A DNA stretch of 17,633 bases from CAYVQZ01 sp964453435. Its GTDB lineage: Bacteria > Abyssobacteria > SURF-5. The stretch's first letter is position 1. Each line of letters opens with the position of its first letter. Location: NCBI GenBank assembly GCA_964453435.1, contig CAYVQZ010000076.1:1-17633 (forward strand), written 5' to 3'. Positions 5,935 through 14,789 of the stretch are shown in pieces. Both the position numbers and the translations under genes were made by a program. Below the pieces are notes generated by a model. The model saw only the letters and a program-made list of their open reading frames with translations, had not been told where the DNA came from and did no database searches.

Positions 5935-7338
5935 TTACTTGAAGTCCTCCGACCGGAATCCGTAATTTTTCATCTTTCTTTGGAGCGTTCGAAGGCCGAT
6001 ATCGGCTTTTTGGGCAACCAACTCGGTATTTCCACCGAAGCGGCTGAGAAGTTGCGCGATATATTCTTTTTCTATTTGCGACACCTTATCGGCGAGTGGG
6101 GCATCAGTGAGGTCCGCACCCGCCGAAGCCCCGCCCGCATTCGGCTCTTCGAGGTCGGGCAAGTCTACCTCATCAATACAATTGCCGCTTATTGTGGCGA
6201 CGGTTCGCTCTATGACGTTTTCCAGTTCGCGGACATTTCCGGGCCAATCATATGTCATAAGTTTCTTTATTGCGGCATGAGTTATGTCGGTCACGTTTCG
6301 TCCCATCTTATCCCGGTATATCTTGAGAAAGTGACGGGCAAGCAGGGGAATATCTTCCGGCCGCTCGCGCAACGGCGGAACGTGAAGGGGAATGACGCTC
6401 AGCCGGTAATACAAGTCATCCCTGAACTTTTTCTGATCGACGAGAGTTTTCAGGTCGAAGTTCGTGGCCCCAATGAGCCGAATGTCGGCGCGGATCGTAT
6501 CATTCCCGCCGACCCGCTGGAACTGCTTCTCTTCGAGCGCGCGCAACATTTTCATCTGGGTGGCGGTGGACATGTTTCCCACTTCATCTAAAAAAAGCGT
6601 GCCCCCGTCGGCATATTCGAGTTTGCCGATTCTCCTGCCGGTTGCGCCCGTGAACGCCCCCTTCTCGTGTCCGAACAGTTCAGTCTCGAGAAGCGAATCG
6701 GGCAGGGCGCCGCAATCCACGGCCACGAAACGTTTGTCCTTCCTGAAGCTGTTGTAATGGATCGCTTTGGCTATCAATTCTTTTCCCGTTCCGGTTTCGC
6801 CCTCTACGAGAATGGTGCTGTCTGTCGAAGCCACAGAAGCAATGGTTCTGAATATCCTTTGCATTTTATGATTCTTGCTGATGATATTGTCGAAGCTGAA
6901 CTGTGACTCGAGCTGCTCGCGCAGGAGGCTGTATTCCGCCAAGAGGTCGCGTTTCTCGAAAATCTTTTCGATAACAATATTTAACTCATCGCTGCCGAAC
7001 GGTTTTGTCAGATAATCCTCGACGCCGATCTTCATCGCCTCGATGGCGGAATCGACCGTGCCGTGAGCGGTTATGAGGAGCAACGAGGTGTGGGGAGAGG
7101 CCGTTTTGATTCTTTTTACAAGCTCGAGCCCGGAAATTCCGGGCATCTTCAGGTCCGAGATGACGAGGTCGAAACGCGCATTCGCCAGCAGTTTTAACGC
7201 TTCCTCGCCGGAACTGACGGCCTGGATGTTGCGATCCTTTTGTTCGAGCGCGCGAACCAGTTGCTTTCGCTGGATTTCTTCGTCCTCGACAATCAGTATC
7301 TCATGTGTTCCCATTATATGTTCTCTATACTCGTTCAT
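5935..7338 (-). CDS. NtrC/AtoC-type sigma-54-dependent response regulator
   Basis: A cytoplasmic transcription activator that, when phosphorylated, remodels sigma-54 RNA polymerase at -24/-12 promoters. Domains are in standard order and length (467 aa). The receiver covers residues 12-128, with acidic pocket D19/E20, phospho-acceptor D62, T90 and K112 in TKPF. The AAA+ domain covers about 150-390, with Walker A GETGTGKE (180-187), GAFTGA sigma-54 contact loop (227-232), Walker B GGTLFLDEVG (245-254), R-finger region FRDDLYYRL and WPGNVREL (365-372). A Fis-type helix-turn-helix lies at about 420-460. All catalytic motifs are intact. The start may be ATG 7314 (MGTHEILIVEDEE), eight codons in, which fits the family better; 7338 is the longest choice. 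It has its own promoter at 7467-7496 and no sensor kinase beside it, so its partner and targets are elsewhere or unknown. Confidence 0.95.
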   Translation of the reverse strand: MNEYREHIMGTHEILIVEDEEIQRKQLVRALEQKDRNIQAVSSGEEALKLLANARFDLVISDLKMPGISGLELVKRIKTASPHTSLLLITAHGTVDSAIEAMKIGVEDYLTKPFGSDELNIVIEKIFEKRDLLAEYSLLREQLESQFSFDNIISKNHKMQRIFRTIASVASTDSTILVEGETGTGKELIAKAIHYNSFRKDKRFVAVDCGALPDSLLETELFGHEKGAFTGATGRRIGKLEYADGGTLFLDEVGNMSTATQMKMLRALEEKQFQRVGGNDTIRADIRLIGATNFDLKTLVDQKKFRDDLYYRLSVIPLHVPPLRERPEDIPLLARHFLKIYRDKMGRNVTDITHAAIKKLMTYDWPGNVRELENVIERTVATISGNCIDEVDLPDLEEPNAGGASAGADLTDAPLADKVSQIEKEYIAQLLSRFGGNTELVAQKADIGLRTLQRKMKNYGFRSEDFK

Positions 7339-7466
7339 TTCCCGGAAAATTGAACCGGTAAACCGATGTTCGAAGTATGCAGCAGCGCGGGTTCCCTTTC
7401 CTTATTAACCGGAAGAAGCCGAACCCAAAAGCAGAAGGGGCGCGCGAATCCGCCTGAGACAAAAAA

Positions 7467-7496
7467 ATTATATCAAGCTTCGAGGGGGAAGGTCAA
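7467..7496 (-). promoter_or_regulatory. Sigma-70 promoter of the response regulator
   Basis: Minus strand TTGACC (7496-7491), 18-base spacer, TATAAT (7472-7467). The -10 box is perfect and is followed by a T7 run. The transcript would begin near 7460, leaving a leader of more than 120 bases before ATG 7338 or 7314. This suggests housekeeping rather than sigma-54 transcription of the regulator itself. Confidence 0.7.
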
Positions 7497-7636
7497 TGAC
7501 TGGAGGACATGACTGGATGCCATGGGCGGGAGCCATGGCTAAGGGGTAACCCGCTGTGGGGTGCGCTCGGATATGGGTAAAATGAAAAGCCTGTGTGACG
7601 GCAGAAGCGGAGCCGAAGGGCTTGACGGCGTGGTAG

Positions 7637-7864
7637 AAAGTCCCCTCGAAAACTGCAACCCGGCTTCTCTGCGCTCATCGGAAACGATGCATGTATCAGG
7701 AACAGCGCAGCCGCCCGGCGGTTGTACGTTTATGTCAAAAAAACTCACAGTATCCCGACGTGCGTGAGAAGAACGGGAGAAACGGCGTCTCGTTTGAGGA
7801 ATCCGTTGCGATTGGTCTGCCGGAGCAACTCATGCAACTAAAAGCGTTAGGTTATTTGAATTAA
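7637..7864 (+). pseudogene. Possible 3' remnant of a lost gene (sulfatase-like C-terminal tail)
   Basis: The plus frame ending at TAA 7862-7864 reads YPDVREKNGRNGVSFEES, then VAIGLPEQLMQLKALGYLN. A terminal LxxLKALGYL(N) is common at the C-termini of sulfatase-family and some membrane-associated hydrolases. The frame is open only from 7637 and has no plausible start or domain upstream. Only the last ~35 codons look protein-like. If real, it is the tail of a deleted gene; chance cannot be excluded. Confidence 0.3.
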
Positions 7865-7884
7865 GCCCCCTTTTTTACTATACT
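7856..7884 (+). promoter_or_regulatory. Candidate promoter upstream of the GT-C genes
   Basis: TTGAAT (7856-7861), 17-base spacer, TATACT (7879-7884). Four of six and five of six consensus matches with optimal spacing. It would give a leader of about 200 bases to the start at 8096. Confidence 0.45.
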
Positions 7885-8064
7885 CATCATTATGCTCGAA
7901 GCCTCTCATATTTCACGGCTCTGAATTACAGGGCCGAATAAAAATCTGTTTGCAGTTCAATAAAATTGAAAATGCGCGGCCCCTGTGAAGACAAGCATAA
8001 TAATTGAGGCTGCTTTCCGCATAGAGAATTTACTTTTCTGACTTTGCAGTAGCGGAACATTTTG

Positions 8065-8080
8065 GCCGGAAGAATCCGGC
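8065..8080 (+). promoter_or_regulatory. Hairpin just before a ribosome binding site
   Basis: GCCGGA-AGAA-TCCGGC is a perfect six-base stem with a four-base loop. It ends six bases before GGGAG (8086-8090), which is the Shine-Dalgarno sequence for TTG 8096 (spacing five). It may influence translation of the GT-C gene. Confidence 0.35.
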
Positions 8081-8095
8081 TGTCCGGGAGCTTCG

Positions 8096-9799
8096 TTGAA
8101 AGAAAAGAACCGCTTCATAGTCTTTATTGTCATCATCCTGCTCTCTTCTGTCGCAATTCAAGTTCCTCTCCACAATCGGGCAGTCGTCTTCTTTGATGAA
8201 GGGATAATTTTCAATATCTCCGAAGCCATTGCAAACGGCGCTGTGCTCTTTAAAGACAAACCATCATATGTGTTTCCGGGGATATTCTACTTCCTGGCGC
8301 TACTCTACAAAATCTTCGGAGTCACATATTTAATCAGTCGGTACGTGATGGTCATCGTTTTCAGCCTGGCGGCGCTGTTCGTCTTCCTTATTTCCCGTCA
8401 TCTCATGACTGAATGGATTGCATTCCTCACGGCGCTTGCCTTCGTCGCGCACCGCGTGTGGGCCTTTCCGATATGGAACATGATCGGGTATGCGCCGGTA
8501 TGCATGCTTTTTCTCTCACTCTCGCTTCTGCTCCTTATGAGATTCATTGAAAGGCCCCGCTGGCCGCTCTCTTTCTTTGCCGGAATGTGCGTGGCCGCCG
8601 CAACGATGTTCAAGCAGGATTACGGCGCATTTGCGGGCGCGGGCATATTTCTTTTCCTGTTTCTTTCGCCGGTCTTTCGGTCAAAGACCGAGCACGAAAA
8701 CGACATGCATAGCGGGCGTGTGCAATCCCTCGCAGCATACATTTTCGGCGGGCTCCTTGTATCAATCCCCGTTTTCGCATATTTCTGGCGGAAACAGGCT
8801 CTAGGATACTTCATAAACAATGCGATAATTATTCCATTAAATATCGAGACAACCAGAGAAACCACGAAGTTAATCCCCCTGTTCCCGCTACTCGGACAGG
8901 ATGAATATGTTCGGACACACCTCTTTGAGTACGTCCCTCCGGTTGTCTTTGAGCTAATGTCTTCGAAAGGATTTGTCGGAGACCTGTTCAGGCATGTCTA
9001 CGCAGAGACACCGATCGTGGATATCGCACTGAAGACGGTTCACAACCTGCCGTACTTAACCCTTCTTACGGTTGCCGGAATAGTCCTGAACAGGTCTCTG
9101 AGAGACAAATGCGTGAGCCGCACCCGGAACAAGATTACGCTCGTGCTCGTGGCGGCAGCGTCGATAACGCTTACGCAGCACCGGCCGTTCGACTTTGCCC
9201 ATCTGATGCAGATGTTTATGCCCGTCTTTCTTCTCTTAGGGTTTGCAGTAGATGCCCTGCGTGAAAGCATCCGTTCCGGGAAAAAAATCTTTTACGCGGT
9301 TTTTGGAGGTCTAGCCGGACTTATGAGTACCTATTTGATTGTTTCGGTCCTGGCCGCCGCGTTTTTGTCGAAGGTCTACTCGGCGGAATTAGACCTTCCG
9401 CGTGGCGGTATATATATGAAACCTGAGGAACGAAACACATGGTCCCATGCCATTCATTACATACGCGAACACACCGAGGAAAAAGAGCCCATCCTCGTTC
9501 TTCCCTACCACAGCCTGTTCTATTTTCTTGCGGAAAGACCAAATCCGACCCGCTTTGAGATTCGATGGCCTGTCAAACCCTTTCCGGAAATCGACGAGGA
9601 AATGAATGACGCGTTGGAATCCAACCGTATCAGATACGTCGTCTATTCGCCCACTGCCCTCCCCGGTATCGGCGTGTTCGAGGAGTTCGCGCCAGACTTG
9701 GCACAGTACGTGATGTCGAGATATTCAACGGAGAAAACATTCGGTGTTCCGGGGAAGGGCATTTCTTTCATAATCATGAAACGAAAGAGTGAACAATAA
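8096..9799 (+). CDS. GT-C fold (GT39-like) membrane glycosyltransferase
   Basis: A 567-residue integral membrane protein. Helix 1 spans about 6-24, followed by an outer loop with FFDEG (D34-E35), the position of the catalytic acidic residues in polyprenyl-phosphate-sugar-dependent GT-C transferases. Next come GAVLFKDKPSYVFPG and FYFLALLYKIFG, which resemble the G-x-x-x-Y-x-D and LFG elements of GT39 relatives. A series of hydrophobic segments runs to about residue 430. A soluble C-terminal domain of about 125 residues follows, with YIREHTEEKEPILVLPYHSLFYFLAER (positions about 459-486) as its clearest block. A similar block occurs in the neighbouring gene. The start is TTG 8096, preceded by GGGAG at five bases. 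It likely transfers a lipid-linked sugar outside the inner membrane; donor and acceptor are unknown. Confidence 0.78.
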   Translation: MKEKNRFIVFIVIILLSSVAIQVPLHNRAVVFFDEGIIFNISEAIANGAVLFKDKPSYVFPGIFYFLALLYKIFGVTYLISRYVMVIVFSLAALFVFLISRHLMTEWIAFLTALAFVAHRVWAFPIWNMIGYAPVCMLFLSLSLLLLMRFIERPRWPLSFFAGMCVAAATMFKQDYGAFAGAGIFLFLFLSPVFRSKTEHENDMHSGRVQSLAAYIFGGLLVSIPVFAYFWRKQALGYFINNAIIIPLNIETTRETTKLIPLFPLLGQDEYVRTHLFEYVPPVVFELMSSKGFVGDLFRHVYAETPIVDIALKTVHNLPYLTLLTVAGIVLNRSLRDKCVSRTRNKITLVLVAAASITLTQHRPFDFAHLMQMFMPVFLLLGFAVDALRESIRSGKKIFYAVFGGLAGLMSTYLIVSVLAAAFLSKVYSAELDLPRGGIYMKPEERNTWSHAIHYIREHTEEKEPILVLPYHSLFYFLAERPNPTRFEIRWPVKPFPEIDEEMNDALESNRIRYVVYSPTALPGIGVFEEFAPDLAQYVMSRYSTEKTFGVPGKGISFIIMKRKSEQ

Positions 9800-9910
9800 C
9801 CGTTTTCTCCGCCTCGTGTGGCGAAGGACCGACTTTTTTCGATGATTGGAACTTGAGAATGACAAAGCGTTCCGGGAAACGGCGCTATACCCCGAGGAAT
9901 TCCGCCGAAG

Positions 9911-11998
9911 ATGCGTGAACAGGCTCGTAAGGGGAAAATTCTTCTCCTCGTTCTCACGATACTATTGGGCGCAGCATATTTTCTTTTAACATATGACCGC
10001 CAGTTGAACTCGTCGGATGAAGGATATCTCCTGTATAACTTCGATAAGTTTGCGCGGGGCGAGCTTCCCCATAGGGATTTTTATGATATATACGGAGCCC
10101 TGACGTATTTTGTGGGCGGGGGACTCTTCAAGCTATTCGGTGTGAACATCCTCGTCGTAAAAGTTTTCCTGGTCATTCTCAAGGCCGCCATGGCGGGGTT
10201 GATTTTCCTTATTGGGGCGAGGATAATGCCATACCGCTTCGCGTTCCTGGGCTCGCTCCTCTTTATTCTTTGTTGGGGTGACCCCCTATTCCCGCACATT
10301 CTGTATGGCAATCACTGCGTGCATTTTCTGTCTCTTCTCATTATTCTTTCCATGAGCGGATATATAGACTCCGGCAAGACCCGGTGGTTGATGGTGGCCG
10401 GTCTTCTGTCGGGCGTCGCAGTGCTTTTCAAGGTGCCCACCGGACTGTTCATTTTGGTCTCGCTTGGAATGTTCTTGAGTTATAAGGAGCAGTTTTTCGA
10501 AACCGCCGACCCTGCCGCTGTGGAGGCTGAAGAACATTCCAATATAGTCCTGAAATTCGCGCCTCTCACGAGATATGTAAAGATGGGAATTATAGTGGGA
10601 TGCGGGGCAGTCTTTATTCTCTATTTCCGAACCTATCGCCTGGACCTATACTATTTCATCATATTCCTTCTTCCCCTGTTCGCTTTCCTCGCGCTGTTGT
10701 TCGTTCAGGAAATCGTGCTATTCCAAAAGCTTGACCAGAAGAATCATGCAGTGCAGGCATGGACTAACTTTCGCACCTTCCTGCGAGAGGTCTTCCTGCT
10801 GGCAATGGGACCGGCCTGTCTGTTCCTGCTTCAGATACTGTATTATATGAGGGCGGGCGGCCTGGAAGAAATGGTCTACGACACCTTTGTTTTGCCGTCG
10901 GTAATCAACTACTATTGGCCGTTGGATTCTCCCGGGATGCACGCCGCATATATCATATTCATTGTTCTCGCAGCCACCTGCATAGTCCTGGTTACCGAAC
11001 GCTATAAAGGGAAGGAAGGGTTCGGAAAGCCAATTTTTCTCCTGGCGACGCTCATCCTTATACTTCTCCCAATGACGTACGGCTTGACATATGGAGTACG
11101 GTTCAGGGGATGGCATGAACAGGTGACTCAAGTCATACAGACGGCCGGTCTCCTCCTCGCCTTCCCATTTTTTCTCCCGACGAAACAACATGACCCGGAA
11201 GACACGCGAAACAAATTGGCAGTTTCCCTGCCCTATTTCTTTGCCGCCTTCTATCTCATAATGGCGTTCCCGCGAAGCGACGAGACTCACTTTATTCAAA
11301 ACGAAACCGTGATTTTTGTAATTATTGCCTTCGTGCTCTGGCGATTGGGAGAAAGGTGCCGGGCCTTCTTTCCGGAAAAACAGAGAACGATAGCTCAGGC
11401 TGCCTGCACCGGAGCTTTGGTGTTATTGATTGCGTATCCCCTCCTTTGGAGTCTCAAGATTTTCTTCGTGCCCAGTGCTCCGAGAGGGTATGAACAACAT
11501 CTACCCCAAGGAATGAAGCGCTATCCGGTCCTGACGTTCAATGCGCCGAGAGCCAACGGCTTGAAATTGCCGATGTCAGAGTTCTACACTCCGCCACTGC
11601 ACAGATTCGAAATGGTTGACTTGGAACATACGGTCGAATTCATTCGACATCACACCACACCGGATGAGCGAATCTTTGTAATATCGGAGCATCAGGTTAT
11701 ATATTTCCTTTCCGAGCGCGACACCATTCTTCCGAAGAAGAACTATTTCACGTATTTATCGAATTTCGAATTCGTGAATTTCGGGATTGACGTGCGCTTG
11801 ACCGATGAAGAAATAGTTGAACGCTTGATTGAGGCGAGCCCACCATATATTGTTCGACAAGTCGATGACCTCGAAACATATAATTTTCTTTCGACATGGC
11901 CCAAAACTGCGTCTCTCATCGAAATCGCCTATTCCGATGTTGCCGAGTTTGGCCGGTTTCGCGTATTAGGGCTGAGGGGCGGAAAAGATTTTCCATGA
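9911..11998 (+). CDS. GT-C fold (GT39-like) membrane glycosyltransferase, larger paralogue
   Basis: A 695-residue polytopic membrane protein built like its upstream neighbour: helix 1 (about 9-26), then LNSSDEGYLLYNFDKFARGE with D36-E37, a GLFKLFGV element, many hydrophobic segments, and a soluble C-terminal domain. That domain carries FIRHHTTPDERIFVIS and YFLSERD, parallel to FIR/YIREHT and YFLAER in the gene at 8096, so the two are probably divergent paralogues. A hydrophilic insert around 195-215 separates two membrane bundles. ATG 9911 is the first methionine before helix 1; GAGGA lies 12 bases upstream, which is far. The stop codon overlaps the next start (ATGA), implying translational coupling to the GT2-methyltransferase gene. 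This is the arrangement expected if the partner makes the lipid-linked donor. Confidence 0.78.
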   Translation: MREQARKGKILLLVLTILLGAAYFLLTYDRQLNSSDEGYLLYNFDKFARGELPHRDFYDIYGALTYFVGGGLFKLFGVNILVVKVFLVILKAAMAGLIFLIGARIMPYRFAFLGSLLFILCWGDPLFPHILYGNHCVHFLSLLIILSMSGYIDSGKTRWLMVAGLLSGVAVLFKVPTGLFILVSLGMFLSYKEQFFETADPAAVEAEEHSNIVLKFAPLTRYVKMGIIVGCGAVFILYFRTYRLDLYYFIIFLLPLFAFLALLFVQEIVLFQKLDQKNHAVQAWTNFRTFLREVFLLAMGPACLFLLQILYYMRAGGLEEMVYDTFVLPSVINYYWPLDSPGMHAAYIIFIVLAATCIVLVTERYKGKEGFGKPIFLLATLILILLPMTYGLTYGVRFRGWHEQVTQVIQTAGLLLAFPFFLPTKQHDPEDTRNKLAVSLPYFFAAFYLIMAFPRSDETHFIQNETVIFVIIAFVLWRLGERCRAFFPEKQRTIAQAACTGALVLLIAYPLLWSLKIFFVPSAPRGYEQHLPQGMKRYPVLTFNAPRANGLKLPMSEFYTPPLHRFEMVDLEHTVEFIRHHTTPDERIFVISEHQVIYFLSERDTILPKKNYFTYLSNFEFVNFGIDVRLTDEEIVERLIEASPPYIVRQVDDLETYNFLSTWPKTASLIEIAYSDVAEFGRFRVLGLRGGKDFP

Positions 11999-13287
11999 CA
12001 GAGGGACAACTCGAGCTTTCAATCGTAATACCTGCAAGAAATGATGACAACCTTCTGAGCGCTGTGCTGGAACGCGTCCAAGCAAAGGCGCGAAATCTTT
12101 CCGTACGATTCGAGCTAATCGTCATCGATGCGAACTCGACAGACAACACTGCGGCGCTCGCCCGGGAGAAAGGCGCGCGTGTCGTACAGCTCTCACATCG
12201 TCCTGCCTATGGAGAAATCCTCCAATTAGCCTTCAAGGAGGCAAAAGGAACGCATGTCATGGTTCTGGACGCGGACCTTTTACCGGATTATGACATCCTG
12301 TCGCGGTTCTGGGAGAGAAGGAATCAGAGCGAATTACTCATAGGGTCGCGCTATATTGCCGGCGGCTCGGCTCGCATGCCCGTGCTTCGAACCGTATTGA
12401 GCCGCCTGTCGAATCGCCTGTACGGAATTGTACTTTCGCTCCCCTTCAAGGATATATCGTCCGGTTTCCGCATGTATAACACTGCGATTTTCGAAGATGT
12501 AAATATTACGTGCGAAGATTACAGCGCGCTGGTTGAACTGATCTTGAAGACATATGCAAACGGATGGATTATCGAAGAAATCCCGTTTCGGTATGAGCCG
12601 GAAAAATTCGGAAATTCCACAAAACGCGCGTTCTCATTTCTGCGTTCCTACGTGAGATCGATAATCAGAATGTGGCAGCTTCGGAACAGTGTTTTCTCGG
12701 CGGATTACGATGAGCGCGCGTTCAACAGCATCATTCCCTTGCAGCGTTACTGGCAAAGGACCCGCTACCGCATCATTATGTCCTTCACTGGAAGTCGGGA
12801 ACAGTACGGCGCCGAAATATTGGATATCGGATGTGGGTCGAGCAGGATTATTCAGCAGCTGAGCGGCGCCGTGGGACTGGATATCGCGCTGAAGAAGCTT
12901 CGCTACCTGCGCAGGCGCGGGGTCAGACTCGTAAAGGCCGACATAAACTGTCTACCATTTCCAGATGAAAGCTTCGCGCTGGTCATCTGTTCCCAGGTCA
13001 TCGAACATGTTCCCATGACTTCCCAAATTTTCCGTGAATTCAATCGGGTCCTGAAACCCGGAGGCGCTCTGCTCGTTGGCACGCCGGATTATGGCCGGGC
13101 GAGTTGGCGGGTCATTGAATATTTCTATAAGAAACTGCTTCCCGGCGCATACGCCGAACAGCATATCACCCATTATACCCGAGAGTCCCTTTCCGAAATT
13201 CTGCGCGACAACGGATTCAACGTTCTGGAACATCGATATGTTGGCGGGTCGGAACTTATCGCAAAGGCGGAAAAGACGCATGGTTGA
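11995..13287 (+). CDS. Bifunctional GT2 (DPM1-like) glycosyltransferase / class I SAM methyltransferase
   Basis: A 430-residue two-domain protein. The N-terminal GT-A domain (about 6-230) has SIVIPARNDD, VIDANSTDNT, the metal-binding DxD as LDADLLPD (D92, D94), GSRYIAGGSA and ISSGFRMY (155-161). These are the features of DPM1/ArnC-like enzymes that put a sugar on polyprenyl phosphate. The C-terminal domain (about 270-425) is a Methyltransf_11-type Rossmann domain: ILDIGCGSS (motif I, 275-283), acidic D296 in GLDIA, LPFPDESFALVICSQVIEHV and VLKPGGALLVGTP. No membrane anchor is evident. ATG 11995 overlaps the stop codon of the GT-C gene; the frame is open further upstream but inside that gene. 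The likely product is a polyprenyl-linked sugar that may also be methylated, though the methyl acceptor could be a different glycan. Fusions of this type exist in databases. Confidence 0.88.
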   Translation: MTEGQLELSIVIPARNDDNLLSAVLERVQAKARNLSVRFELIVIDANSTDNTAALAREKGARVVQLSHRPAYGEILQLAFKEAKGTHVMVLDADLLPDYDILSRFWERRNQSELLIGSRYIAGGSARMPVLRTVLSRLSNRLYGIVLSLPFKDISSGFRMYNTAIFEDVNITCEDYSALVELILKTYANGWIIEEIPFRYEPEKFGNSTKRAFSFLRSYVRSIIRMWQLRNSVFSADYDERAFNSIIPLQRYWQRTRYRIIMSFTGSREQYGAEILDIGCGSSRIIQQLSGAVGLDIALKKLRYLRRRGVRLVKADINCLPFPDESFALVICSQVIEHVPMTSQIFREFNRVLKPGGALLVGTPDYGRASWRVIEYFYKKLLPGAYAEQHITHYTRESLSEILRDNGFNVLEHRYVGGSELIAKAEKTHG

Positions 13288-13336
13288 CCGTTTGAGCGGG
13301 TTATTTGAAGGAGTGCCCCTGCTTTCTGACCGCACC

Positions 13337-13389
13337 ATTACGGAATCGCCCGTCTTTTGGGGATTCGTAGAATAGGGACTGTCCCCCGA
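13337..13389 (+). repeat. Dispersed ~53 bp repeat, copy 2
   Basis: Begins ATTACGGAATCGCCC, shares TTTTGGGGATTCGTAGA exactly with copy 1 (1172-1224, opposite strand), and ends GGGACTGTCCCCCGA, a near-palindrome. It occupies the intergenic space between the GT2-methyltransferase gene and the GH1 gene. Two copies within 12 kb suggest a repeat family present elsewhere in the genome. Confidence 0.8.
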
Positions 13390-13454
13390 GCGGGCGTCAA
13401 TGAATTATCGGACAGTCTCTCAGAACCCTATCTGTTTCGGAGAAGAGGTAAGTC

Positions 13455-14789
13455 ATGAATGCCAAAATCTGTTCTTTCCCAAAGGGCTTTCTCTGGGGAA
13501 CTGCAACATCGGCTCATCAAGTCGAGGGAGGCAACCGAAACAACGACTGGTGGCAGTGGGAACAGCAAGACGACACGATTGCAGACGGAACCACGGCCGA
13601 AGTCGCCTGCGACCATTACAACAGGTATCAGCAAGATTTCGACCTCATCAGGTCGTTTGGGCACAATACCCACCGGCTTTCGATTGAATGGAGCCGCATC
13701 GAACCGGAAGAGGGAGTTTTTGCCGCGAAGGAAATCCTGCATTACGAAAGAGTGCTCGAAGCGCTTCGCGAACGCGGCGTCGAGCCAATGGTAACGCTGC
13801 ATCATTTTACCAACCCGCTGTGGCTCTCACGGAACGGTGGATGGGAGAACCCCAAGGCAGTCGATTACTTCATCCGCTACGCAAAGATGGTTGCCGCCGA
13901 ATTCGGTTCTCTTGTGCGGTTGTGGAACACGATAAACGAACCGGTGGTCTATGCATACTTGGGTTATGTCGAAGGCATCTGGCCGCCGGGAGAGAGAAAC
14001 TTGGGAAAAGCGGCCACTGTAATGGGAAATATGGCGCGCGCCCACGCGCTGTCCTATCAGGCTATCCATGAAGCGACTTCCGACAGCAGGGTTGGCATAG
14101 TGAAGCACATTCGGAACCTTGACCCGCTGCGCGCGTGGCATCCGCTTGACGGAGCGCTCGCGGCGTTGAGCGATTCCATATTCAACTGGCGATTCCTAAA
14201 ATCGCTCGATAGAGGCCGGCTGATTTGGCCGCTGGGTCCGGGTCAACGCGCGCCTTATTTGAAGGGAACAATGGATTTTGTCGGTTTGAATTACTACACG
14301 CGGCAGATGATCGGGTTCGATCTGTCAAAACCGCATAAAGCGTTTATGCAGAATCAGATCAGGCCCGGGTGCTCGACAAACGACAAGGGATGGGAAATCT
14401 ATCCGGAAGGCCTCTATAGAGTCCTGATGCGCCTCAAACAGTACGGCAAGCCCATCTACATCACCGAAAACGGATGCGCCACGACGAATGACCGCCTCAG
14501 GCAGCTCTATTTGCGGGACCATCTTATCCAACTCCACAAAGCGATTTGCGACGGCGCCGACGTACGCGGGTATTACCATTGGTCGTTGCTGGACAATTTC
14601 GAGTGGGCTGACGGGTTGACCCCCAGATACGGACTCGTTGAAGTCGATTATGCGACGCAAAAGCGCATCCCGCGAACAAGCGCATTGATATTTTCCAAGA
14701 TAGCTATGACTAATACGGTGAACTCGTCTTGGTTCGACGAGGCTGACCCTTCCCTGCAGCGCCCGGATTCCCCCCAAAAAGTTATTTGA
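13455..14789 (+). CDS. GH1 family beta-glucosidase / beta-glycosidase
   Basis: A retaining glycoside hydrolase of the (beta/alpha)8-barrel GH1 family, 444 residues, which is normal for bacterial members. FPKGFLWGTATSAHQVEG forms the N-terminal signature. Q22 and H117 line the glycone site, the acid/base is E162 in NTINEP, and the nucleophile is E338 in YITENG. WSLLDNFEW (376-384) supplies the Glu-Trp pair that binds unphosphorylated glucose or related sugars, arguing against a 6-phospho-beta-glucosidase. No signal peptide is visible, so it should be cytoplasmic. ATG 13455 has AAGAGG six bases upstream. Its place between two glycosyltransferase/methyltransferase blocks suggests trimming or recycling of a glucoside related to the locus product, though catabolism of imported beta-glucosides is equally possible. 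Confidence 0.93.
   Translation: MNAKICSFPKGFLWGTATSAHQVEGGNRNNDWWQWEQQDDTIADGTTAEVACDHYNRYQQDFDLIRSFGHNTHRLSIEWSRIEPEEGVFAAKEILHYERVLEALRERGVEPMVTLHHFTNPLWLSRNGGWENPKAVDYFIRYAKMVAAEFGSLVRLWNTINEPVVYAYLGYVEGIWPPGERNLGKAATVMGNMARAHALSYQAIHEATSDSRVGIVKHIRNLDPLRAWHPLDGALAALSDSIFNWRFLKSLDRGRLIWPLGPGQRAPYLKGTMDFVGLNYYTRQMIGFDLSKPHKAFMQNQIRPGCSTNDKGWEIYPEGLYRVLMRLKQYGKPIYITENGCATTNDRLRQLYLRDHLIQLHKAICDGADVRGYYHWSLLDNFEWADGLTPRYGLVEVDYATQKRIPRTSALIFSKIAMTNTVNSSWFDEADPSLQRPDSPQKVI

Larger units (their letters stand above)
7339..8095. other. 757 bp gap between divergent genes
   Basis: It contains the leader and promoter of the response regulator (7339-7496), a GCCATGG / CCATGGC inverted repeat near 7518-7538, a possible 3' gene remnant (7637-7864), a candidate promoter for the next gene (7856-7884), an imperfect stem CGGCTCTG / CAGGGCCG at about 7916-7937, and a hairpin before the next start codon. 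No complete gene is recognised. Confidence 0.5.

Noticed and set aside
5872..6591. 239-codon open frame on the plus strand
   Set aside because: Antisense to the AAA+ and HTH region of the response regulator, and low-quality as a protein.
10718..11299. 193-codon minus-strand frame
   Set aside because: Antisense to the middle of the second GT-C gene, whose hydrophobic segments are continuous across it.
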